Origin: Nonomuraea deserti
GTDB taxonomy: Bacteria > Actinomycetota > Actinomycetes > Streptosporangiales > Streptosporangiaceae
Assembly: GCF_004348685.1 (NCBI RefSeq)
Contig: NZ_SMKO01000072.1
Coordinates: 1-43,254 of the forward strand
Direction: 5' to 3'
Length of the DNA: 43,254 nt
The notes under the pieces were generated by a model that saw only the letters and a program-made list of their open reading frames with translations, had not been told where the DNA came from and searched no databases. This document shows, one piece after another, positions 24,343-31,748 of this stretch (its first letter is position 1; each line of letters begins with the position of its first letter). A program made the position numbers and the translations under genes.

Positions 24343-25395
24343 ATGTGGAGAGCCAGTCGAGCATGGCCCGCTCGCTCTCGACGATCTTCGGCAGCGACAC
24401 GTACTCCCCCTGCTGGTGCGCCAGGTTCGGATCGCCCGGCCCGTAGTTGACGGCGGGCACCCCCAGCGCGGAGAAGCGGGCGACGTCGGTCCAGCCCAGC
24501 TTGGCGCGCGGCGTCCCGCCGACCGCCTCGGTGAAGGCCGCCGCCACCGGATGGGTCAGGCCCGGCCTGGCCGCCGGCGCGGCGTCGACGAAGGCCACCT
24601 CGAAACCGTCGAACACCTCGCGAACGTGTTCCTGGGCTCCCTCGATCGACAGGTCGGGCGCGAAGCGGTAGTTGACGGTCACCACGCACTGGTCCGGGAT
24701 GACGTTGCCCGCGACCCCGCCGCGCACGCCGACCGCGTTCAGCCCTTCGTGGAACTGGAGACCGTCGACCACCGGCCGCCGCGCCTCGTACGCGTTGAGC
24801 CTGGCGAGCACCGGCTCGATCCCGTGAATGGCGTTGACCCCCAACCACGACCTGGCGCTGTGGGCGCGCTTGCCCGTCACGGTGACCTCGGCGCGCAGCG
24901 TGCCCTGGCAGCCGCCCTCGATGACGCCGTCGGTCGGCTCCATCAGCACCGCGAAGTCGGCCGCCAGCCAGTCGGGGTGGTCCCTGGCGACCCTGGTGAG
25001 GCCGTTGCGCTCGGCCTCGACCTCCTCGCAGTCGTAGAAGACGTACGTGACGTCCCTGCCCGGCGCCGGTACGGACGCCGCCAGCTTGAGCGCGACCGCC
25101 ACGCCGGCCTTCATGTCGGACGTGCCGCACCCGTACAGCAGGTCTCCCTCCACCCTGCTCGGCAGGTTGGCGGCGACGGGGACGGTGTCGAGGTGCCCGG
25201 CGATCAGCACCCGCTCGGGACGGCCCGCCTGGGTCCGGGCCACCACGGTCTCCCCCGACCGGTCGACCTTCAGGTGCGGCAGCGCGGACAGCGCCCGCTC
25301 CACCTCGTCGGCCAGCCGCCGCTCGGCGCCGCTGACCGACTCGATGTCCACGATCGCGGCGGTGAGCGCGCGTACGTCCTGCGTCAGGTCAAGCA

Positions 25396-25396
<1 letters not shown>
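24341..25396 (-). CDS. dapE: Succinyl-diaminopimelate desuccinylase
   Basis: This 351-residue M20 metallopeptidase hydrolyses N-succinyl-LL-2,6-diaminopimelate to LL-diaminopimelate and succinate. The metal/catalytic residues are visible: IAGHLDTVP (H68, D70), GCGTSDMKAG (D94), and YDCEEVEAE (E124 catalytic, E125). A dimerisation domain follows (GKRAHSARSWLGVNAIHG). The ATG overlaps the dapD stop by one base (TGATG), so dapD-dapE are translationally coupled. The order equals M. tuberculosis Rv1201c-Rv1202. The product feeds lysine and cell-wall meso-diaminopimelate. Confidence 0.94.
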
Positions 25397-26229
<833 letters not shown>

Positions 26230-26266
26230 GGCCTCGGAGCTTATCCGTCCGGGTAGGTTCTTCAGC

Positions 26267-27082
26267 GTGCGCGTTCGCTTCTCCCGTGGGGTCATCACCA
26301 TCGCGATCATCGTGATCGTGCTCGCCGTGGCCATTTCCGTGGGCCTGTACCACCTTCTCAAGCGGACACCGCAGCTGGCCGAGCGCCACGCGTACTGCGT
26401 GGTCAACACGCCCGACGGCGTCCGCAACCTCGATCCCGAGCAGGCGCAGATCTCGGCCACCATCGCGGCGGTCGCGGCGCGCCGCAGGCTCCCGGAGCGG
26501 GCCGTGGTGATCGCGTACGCGACGGCGATCCAGGAGTCGAAGCTCTACAACGTCAAATTCGGCGACCGCGACTCGGTGGGCGTGTTCCAGCAGCGCCCGT
26601 CGCAGGGCTGGGGCAAGAAGAAGCAGCTCATGGACCCCGTCTACGCCACCAACAAGTTCTTCGCCGCCCTGGTCAAGGTGAAGAACTACCGCAAGATCCC
26701 GGTGGCGGAGGCGGCGCAGGCCGTGCAGCGCTCGGCGGGCGGTTACGCCTATGCCGCGCACGAGAGCGAGGCCGAGATTCTCGCCGCGGCGTTCACCGGG
26801 CGTGTCCCCCAGGCGGTGCACTGCTGGTATCCCTCCAGCACGACCCCGGCTCCGCAGTCGCGGACCGCCGTGGCGCGCAAGCAGCTCGCCAGGGCGCTCG
26901 GCAGCACGGCGATCACCTCGAAGCGGCGCGGCTGGCTGGTGGCCGCGTGGTCGGTGGCCCACGCCGAGAAGTACGCGCTCAACCGCGTCGGCTACAACGG
27001 CGCCACCTGGGTCAACGACTTCGAGCGCGACGGCTGGCAGACGGGCGGCCAGGCGAGCGCCCGCCGGGTCGACCTGTCGTAG
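26267..27082 (+). CDS. Membrane-anchored lysozyme-like (transglycosylase-fold) protein
   Basis: This 271-residue protein has an N-terminal membrane anchor (about 5-28, VITIAIIVIVLAVAISVGLY). The extracytoplasmic domain resembles lytic transglycosylases: LPERAVVIAYATAIQESKLYNV supplies the glutamate of the goose-lysozyme-like fold, and DSVGVFQQRPSQGWG matches the GxxQ segment. Such proteins have been misnamed heavy-metal transporters in databases, as I recall. Cleavage of peptidoglycan is plausible but unproven. The GTG at 26267 has GGGTAGG 9 nt upstream; an ATG at 26228 would overlap the dapD start. Its neighbour makes a peptidoglycan precursor. Confidence 0.82.
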   Translation: MRVRFSRGVITIAIIVIVLAVAISVGLYHLLKRTPQLAERHAYCVVNTPDGVRNLDPEQAQISATIAAVAARRRLPERAVVIAYATAIQESKLYNVKFGDRDSVGVFQQRPSQGWGKKKQLMDPVYATNKFFAALVKVKNYRKIPVAEAAQAVQRSAGGYAYAAHESEAEILAAAFTGRVPQAVHCWYPSSTTPAPQSRTAVARKQLARALGSTAITSKRRGWLVAAWSVAHAEKYALNRVGYNGATWVNDFERDGWQTGGQASARRVDLS

Positions 27083-27089
27083 CGCCGGG

Positions 27090-27746
27090 TCAGGACGCCC
27101 TGCGCACGATGGAGATCGAGCCGGGGGGCAGGGGCTGGGCGTAGCAGGCCGTCCATGAGCGGCCCTGGATGCGTTCGAAGGAGAGCAGCCGCCCGTCCGA
27201 CGCGCGGTAGTCGGCGAAGTCGAGCAGGCCCCTGTCGGGGTTTCCCGTGTCGCCCTCGCTCCTGAACGCGGCCGTGCCCCGCTCGATCGGGAAGAACTCC
27301 ACGCCCTCCATGATCAGCATGCTCTTGGCCGGGACCATGCCCTGGGTGGGCACGTCGGTCCAGAGCAGCACCTCCAGGTGCGGCGGGTCGCCGTCGAGCA
27401 CCTCCACCGACAACCACTGGAAGCGGCGCGAGCCGTCGCGCAGGAGGTATTCGATCCACTGGTTGCCCTGCCACGAGACGTGCATGGCGCCGAGCACGCG
27501 CGCGGGCGAGCCCTGCACCTCGATCCGGTCGCCGACCTGGATCGTGCGAGGGTCGGTGTAGTCGGTGCCGGCATGCCCGGGCGCGATCACGGGCGCGGCC
27601 AGCGGGGTCTCGACGGGAGCGACCTCAGCCGGCGGCGCGCTCGCCCGGCCCTTCCTGTCCTGCCGCAGGGTGGCCAGGAAGGCACCCAGCAACAGCAGGA
27701 TGGTGACGATGCTCAGCCCGAGTACGACCATGGAGGTCATGCTCAT
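27090..27746 (-). CDS. DUF4178 domain protein with N-terminal membrane anchor
   Basis: This 218-residue protein has one transmembrane helix (about 5-27, SMVVLGLSIVTILLLLGAFLA). A DUF4178 beta-rich domain follows, with DRIEVQGSPARVLGAMHVSW, WIEYLLRDGSRRFQWLSVE and RSWTACYAQPL. Family function is unknown. DUF4178 genes usually occur in a cluster with other membrane proteins and a spermidine-synthase-like gene, as I recall. Here it stands alone. It is convergent with the lysozyme-like gene (7-nt gap). Confidence 0.85.
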   Translation of the reverse strand: MSMTSMVVLGLSIVTILLLLGAFLATLRQDRKGRASAPPAEVAPVETPLAAPVIAPGHAGTDYTDPRTIQVGDRIEVQGSPARVLGAMHVSWQGNQWIEYLLRDGSRRFQWLSVEVLDGDPPHLEVLLWTDVPTQGMVPAKSMLIMEGVEFFPIERGTAAFRSEGDTGNPDRGLLDFADYRASDGRLLSFERIQGRSWTACYAQPLPPGSISIVRRAS

Positions 27747-27806
27747 CGATCAGCTCGCTCCACTCGCGGTCTGTCTCGGCAAAAGCTCTTATCAATTTAT
27801 GCGTCA

Positions 27807-27823
27807 AGCCCGCGCGGCGGGCT
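27807..27823 (-). terminator. Candidate terminator after dapC
   Basis: AGCCCG-CGCGG-CGGGCT forms a 6-bp stem 14 nt beyond the dapC stop. An alternative CGCGCGG/CCGCGCG pairing overlaps it. An AT-rich stretch follows in the direction of dapC transcription. The stem is modest. Confidence 0.45.
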
Positions 27824-27836
27824 ATTCCGCGCGATC

Positions 27837-28907
27837 CTACTGGAGGCGGCGCACGGCCGCACCGATCCGCTCATCAGTGGCCGTGACGGCGATGCGGATG
27901 TGCCGCTCACCTGCCGGTCCGTAGAACTCGCCCGGCGCGACCAAAATGCCGATTTCGGAGAGCTTGGCCACCTGGTCCCAGGCGCTCTGCCCGTTCGACG
28001 CCCAGAAGTACAGCCCGGCCGTCGAGTGGTCGACGCGCCACCCGGCCCGCTTCAGCGCGGGGCGCAGCAGGGCGCGGCGGGCGGAGTAGAGCTCGCGCTG
28101 CCGGTCGGCATGCGTGTCGTCGCCGAGCGCGGCCGTCATCGCCGCCTGGACGGGCGCGGGCATGATCATGCCCGCGTGCTTGCGCGTCTCCAGCAGCCGC
28201 TTGACCAGGACGGGGTCGCCCGTCACGAACCCGGCGCGGTATCCGGCCAGGTTGGAGCGTTTGGAGAGCGAGTGGACCGCGAGCAGCCCCTCGTGGGAGC
28301 CGCCGCAGACGTCGGGGTGCAGGATCGAGACCGGCTCCTCTTCCCAGCCGAGCTCGATGTAGCACTCGTCGGAGGCCACGACCGTGCCGCGCTCGCGCGC
28401 CCACGCCACGACCTTGCGCAGGTGCTCGACCGGCAGCACCCGGCCCGTCGGGTTGCCGGGAGAGTTGACCCAGACGAGGTCGACCCGCTCGGGGCCGAGC
28501 GCGAGCGTGCTGTCGGCGGCGGTCGCCACCGCACCGGCCAGCCGGGCGCCCACGTCGTACGTGGGGTAGGCCAGCTCGGGGAAGACCACCCGCCGGGCCC
28601 CGAGGTAGGTGGGCAGCCAGGCGACGAACTCCTTGGAGCCGATCACCGGGAGCACGTCACGCTGGTCGACGGTGACGCCGTGCCGGCGGCGCAGCCACCC
28701 GGCGGCGGCCTCGCGCAGCGCCTTGGTGCCGTGGGTGAAGGGGTAGCCGGGGCTGTTGGCCGCCTGGACCAGCGCGTCCTGGACGTTCTGGGGCACGGGG
28801 TCGACGGGCGTGCCGACCGACAGGTCGACGATGCCGCCGGGATGTGCCAGCGCGCGCTCTTTGTACGGCTCCAGCTTGTCCCAGGGGAAGTCGGGCAGGT
28901 TGTTCAC
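27837..28907 (-). CDS. dapC: Succinyldiaminopimelate aminotransferase DapC
   Basis: This 356-residue fold-type I PLP enzyme transaminates N-succinyl-2-amino-6-ketopimelate, the step between DapD and DapE. Signatures are VDLSVGTPVDPVP, PGYPFTHGTKALREA, DLVWVNSPGNPTGRVLP, VASDECYIELGW, and the PLP-lysine region HSLSKRSNLAGYRAGF. It matches M. tuberculosis Rv1178 and follows ferredoxin as there. The GTG at 28907 (VNNLPDFPWDKLEPYKERA) has GGAG 4 nt upstream; a GTG at 28925 and an ATG at 28949 are alternatives. Confidence 0.9.
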   Translation of the reverse strand: MNNLPDFPWDKLEPYKERALAHPGGIVDLSVGTPVDPVPQNVQDALVQAANSPGYPFTHGTKALREAAAGWLRRRHGVTVDQRDVLPVIGSKEFVAWLPTYLGARRVVFPELAYPTYDVGARLAGAVATAADSTLALGPERVDLVWVNSPGNPTGRVLPVEHLRKVVAWARERGTVVASDECYIELGWEEEPVSILHPDVCGGSHEGLLAVHSLSKRSNLAGYRAGFVTGDPVLVKRLLETRKHAGMIMPAPVQAAMTAALGDDTHADRQRELYSARRALLRPALKRAGWRVDHSTAGLYFWASNGQSAWDQVAKLSEIGILVAPGEFYGPAGERHIRIAVTATDERIGAAVRRLQ

Positions 28908-29007
28908 GGTTCTCCAGGGTGTCACGTTGCCGTATCGAGCGCCGGGCATGCCTCGCGAACGAGGCGCACCCTGATCGGATGCCCCCGCTCGCTCCGTGCC
29001 GGGACGG

Positions 29008-29334
29008 TCAGTGGCCCTCTGCCTGCGGCGGCAGGGCGGCCACCACCGGGTGGTCCTTCTCGATCTTGCCGACCTTCGAGGCGCCCCCGGGTGAGCCGAG
29101 GTCCTCGAAGAAGTCCACGTTCGCCTTGTAGTAGTCCTTCCACTGCTCGGGAAGGTCGTCCTCATAGAAAATGGCCTCGACGGGGCATACAGGCTCACAC
29201 GCGCCGCAGTCCACGCACTCGTCGGGGTGGATGTAAAGCATGCGCTCGCCCTCGTAGATGCAATCAACGGGGCATTCCTCGATGCACGCCTTGTCCAGGA
29301 CGTCCACGCAAGGCTGCGCGATGACGTAGGTCAC
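29008..29334 (-). CDS. fdxA: 7Fe ferredoxin (FdxA/FdxC type)
   Basis: This 108-residue ferredoxin has the mixed-cluster pattern of actinobacterial 7Fe ferredoxins: Cys9, then CIEECPVDC for the [3Fe-4S]/[4Fe-4S] ligands, and CVDCGACEPVCP for the second motif. A conserved tail follows (EQWKDYYKANVDFFEDLGSPGGASK). It shuttles electrons to redox enzymes in the cytoplasm. The GTG at 29334 has GAAGGAG 6 nt upstream. It lies 100 nt ahead of dapC in the same direction, as in M. tuberculosis Rv1177-Rv1178, so an operon is likely. Confidence 0.95.
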   Translation of the reverse strand: MTYVIAQPCVDVLDKACIEECPVDCIYEGERMLYIHPDECVDCGACEPVCPVEAIFYEDDLPEQWKDYYKANVDFFEDLGSPGGASKVGKIEKDHPVVAALPPQAEGH

Positions 29335-29438
29335 CTCGAGCTCCTTCTCTCCGCACCATGGCATGACTCTGACCGCGGTTTGCTACGCCCTAGTATTGCC
29401 GTGCTTGCCGACTGGCCGAAACGGAGGGTGGCAAACTC

Positions 29439-29669
29439 GTGGCGGCACGGCTCGTCATCGCGATCACAAGTCAGGACATCGGCGCACGGATCACCACCCG
29501 CAGGCGCGTTCCAGAGGGGTTTCGCGACGCGGTGGGCGTTCTCGTGTCGTGGGAGTCCGGGGTGCTGACCGTCCGTAAGAAAGACGGCACGCTGGTGGAG
29601 ATCCCCGAAGAGACGCTTGTAGCCGCCAGGGTCGTTCCGGCCGCGCCTCCTCGACCTGGACGGATGTAG
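29439..29669 (+). CDS. Stand-alone N-terminal domain of a GNAT-type acetyltransferase
   Basis: This 76-residue protein starts with GTG (GGAGGG 10 nt upstream). Its sequence (ITSQDIGARITTRRRVPEGF, GVLVSWESGVLTVRKKDGTL, VEIPEETLVAARVVPAAPPR) matches my memory of the small SH3-like beta domain that precedes the GNAT domain of an acetyltransferase encoded next to ferredoxin in Streptomyces and relatives. Here it stops just where the catalytic domain would begin. It is either a functional single-domain protein or the remnant of a deletion. The frame is clean. Confidence 0.75.
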   Translation: MAARLVIAITSQDIGARITTRRRVPEGFRDAVGVLVSWESGVLTVRKKDGTLVEIPEETLVAARVVPAAPPRPGRM

Positions 29670-29686
29670 CGGTAAGTATTCGTTGT

Positions 29687-30757
29687 GTGACTGTACGTAC
29701 CTGCGCCGCCGCAGCAGCCATCCTCGCCAGCGCCGGATGCGGCGCGTCGTCCACCGACTCCGCCTCCACCGAGGCCAAGAACCTGCCGCCCGTCAACGCC
29801 CAGGCCGCCTCCATGAAGGCGGGCTTCGGCACCATGGAGCGGCTCGCCGAGGCCGCGGCGCGCGAGGGCGAGCTCAATGTGATCGCCCTGCCCCGCGACT
29901 GGGTCAACTACGGCGAGATCATCGACACCTTCGCCGACAAGTACGACATCAAGGTCAACGAGCTCGAGCCCAACGCCGGCAGCAAGCGCCAGCTCGACGT
30001 CGCCGCGCAGCTCAAACCCGACGTGTTCGACCTGACGATGGACGTGGCCATCGCCGGAGCCGGGCGGTTCGCCCCGTACAAGGTGCAGGGCTGGCAGGAC
30101 CTGCCCGACCAGATCAAGGACCCGTCAGGCGGCTGGTACGCCGCCTACGGGGGCTACATGTCCATCGGGTACGACCCGCGCGCCGTCAAGCCGCCCGCCT
30201 CCTTCGCCGACCTGCTGAAGCCCGGCTACCGGGTCGCGCTCGACGGCGACCCGCTGCGCTCGGCGTCGGCGTTCGACGGCGTGATGGCCGCCTCCATGCG
30301 GGCCGGCGTGCCGCAGCCCGCGCAGGGGGTGTCGCTGTTTGCCAAGCTCAAGCAGGCGGGCAGGCTAACGGAACCGGCCAAGGCCAACACGATCGTCGCC
30401 TGGGACCACCTGAACGCGGCCCGCAGCGCGCACCAGCCCGACGCGTGGAAGGTGACGATCCCTCGCGACTCCGCGCTCGGCGGCTACCACGTGCAGGCGA
30501 TCAGCAAGACGGCGCCGCATCCGGCCGCCGCCAGGCTCTGGCAGGAGTTCGTGTTCTCCGACGAGGGCCAGAACCTGCTCCAGAAGGGGTTCGCCCGGCC
30601 CGCGCGCACCGAGGCGATGCGCATGAAGGGCACGCTCGACGCCGAGCAGGCCGCGAAATTGCCCAAGGCGCCCGGCCCTCCGGTCATCCTGACGATTCCG
30701 CAGGCAGACGCGGCGAAGGCGTACCTCAAGCGGCAATGGGCGAAGAGCATGGGATGA
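29687..30757 (+). CDS. Solute-binding lipoprotein (spermidine/putrescine or iron-type ABC)
   Basis: This 356-residue protein has a short lipoprotein signal peptide with lipobox LASAGC (Cys18). The periplasmic-binding fold follows: GELNVIALPRDWVNYGEIID, FADKYDIKV, YAAYGGYMSIGYDPRAV, TIVAWDHLNAARSAH and SNKTAP-like sequence at the C-terminal lobe. It resembles cluster D binding proteins that bind polyamines or organic solutes. The ligand is unknown. No permease or ATPase genes are adjacent, so the transporter is elsewhere or the protein acts alone. The GTG start has only a weak ribosome binding site. Confidence 0.85.
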   Translation: MTVRTCAAAAAILASAGCGASSTDSASTEAKNLPPVNAQAASMKAGFGTMERLAEAAAREGELNVIALPRDWVNYGEIIDTFADKYDIKVNELEPNAGSKRQLDVAAQLKPDVFDLTMDVAIAGAGRFAPYKVQGWQDLPDQIKDPSGGWYAAYGGYMSIGYDPRAVKPPASFADLLKPGYRVALDGDPLRSASAFDGVMAASMRAGVPQPAQGVSLFAKLKQAGRLTEPAKANTIVAWDHLNAARSAHQPDAWKVTIPRDSALGGYHVQAISKTAPHPAAARLWQEFVFSDEGQNLLQKGFARPARTEAMRMKGTLDAEQAAKLPKAPGPPVILTIPQADAAKAYLKRQWAKSMG

Positions 30758-30786
30758 GTCCGATGTGACTTGATATGTCGTAGGGA

Positions 30787-30808
30787 CGTTCAGGCTCTAA
30801 AGTGAACG
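30787..30808. promoter_or_regulatory. Inverted repeat upstream of the methyltransferase
   Basis: CGTTCA and TGAACG form perfect 6-bp arms around 10 bp, midway between the lipoprotein and the methyltransferase genes. The spacing is typical of a dimeric repressor operator. The regulator is unknown. Confidence 0.35.
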
Positions 30809-30859
30809 GACAGCACGGCCACGGGGGCCCGTTGTCTGATCGAATGTGAGCTGATCGTC

Positions 30860-31636
30860 TTGCGATACGACACGCCGAGTTTGGAGCGGTGGAACAGTCG
30901 CGCCTACGACAGCAGCTTCGGCTACGTCTCGACCCAGGGCGCGCCACTGGTCGACCTGCTCGACCCGCGCCCCGGCGAGCGCGTGCTCGACCTCGGGTGC
31001 GGCACCGGAGTGCTCACCGCCCAGATCGCCTTCAGAGGCGCCGACGTGCTCGGCATCGACGGCTCCGCCAAGATGATCGAGAAGGCGCTGGCACAGTATC
31101 CGGGCATCAACTTCATCGTCGGCGACGGGCACGACTTCACCGTCGTCGAACCGTACGACGCGGTCTTCTCCAACGCGGCGCTGCACTGGATGAGCCGCGA
31201 CCCCGGCACCGTGATCGCGAACGTCCGCGAGGCGCTCACGCCCGGCGGGCGCTTCGTCGCGGAAATGGGCGGCGCGGGCAACTGCGCCGAGCTGACCGCC
31301 GCGATGCTCACCGCCTGGCGCGAGTACGGCCTGCGCGAACCCGACCTGCCGTGGTACTTTCCCACGCCTGCCGAGTACGCCCGGCGTCTCGAACAGGAGG
31401 GTTTCGTCGTCAGGTTGCTCGAATACTTCGACCGGCCGACGCCCCTCGACGAGTGTCCGGGCGGAGCCGCCGACTGGGTGAACACGTTCGCCGCCTCGGT
31501 GCTCGAGGGGCTCCCGCCGGACATCGTGGGGCCCCTGCTGCGGCGCGTCAACGAACTGGCCGCCCCTGCGCTGCGCAGGGAGAGTGGCTGGATGGCCGAC
31601 TACGTGCGCCTACGCTTTGCCGCTGTTCGGCGCTGA
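30860..31636 (+). CDS. Class I SAM-dependent methyltransferase (Tam/UbiE-like)
   Basis: This 258-residue protein starts with a rare TTG and has VLDLGCGTGVLTAQIA (motif I, 42-57), VLGIDGSAKMIEKA, DAVFSNAALHWMSRD, and REALTPGGRFVAEMGGAGN. The SNAALHW and helical lid arrangement resemble trans-aconitate methyltransferase and biotin-pathway BioC relatives. Substrate is not predictable. It has its own upstream region with an inverted repeat. Its stop codon sits inside the direct repeat at 31634-31657 ahead of the cassette. Confidence 0.88.
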   Translation: MRYDTPSLERWNSRAYDSSFGYVSTQGAPLVDLLDPRPGERVLDLGCGTGVLTAQIAFRGADVLGIDGSAKMIEKALAQYPGINFIVGDGHDFTVVEPYDAVFSNAALHWMSRDPGTVIANVREALTPGGRFVAEMGGAGNCAELTAAMLTAWREYGLREPDLPWYFPTPAEYARRLEQEGFVVRLLEYFDRPTPLDECPGGAADWVNTFAASVLEGLPPDIVGPLLRRVNELAAPALRRESGWMADYVRLRFAAVRR

Positions 31637-31705
31637 TGCGTAGTGCATGATGCGTAGGGCTGTTTTGCCGGACTATGGTCTGTTCCGTGGGCGGCGAGAC
31701 TATGG
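31634..31705. promoter_or_regulatory. Paired direct repeats upstream of the cassette
   Basis: TGATGCGTAG occurs twice (31634-31643 and 31648-31657, 14 bp apart), and GACTATGG occurs twice (31671-31678 and 31698-31705, 27 bp apart) in the 112-bp gap before the first cassette gene. AGACTATG also occurs, inverted, upstream of the third cassette gene (36268-36275). These are candidate regulator sites. Confidence 0.4.
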
Positions 31706-31748
31706 CTGCACCGCTGCGGCGGCGTGAGGGGCTGGTGAACGGAACGGG

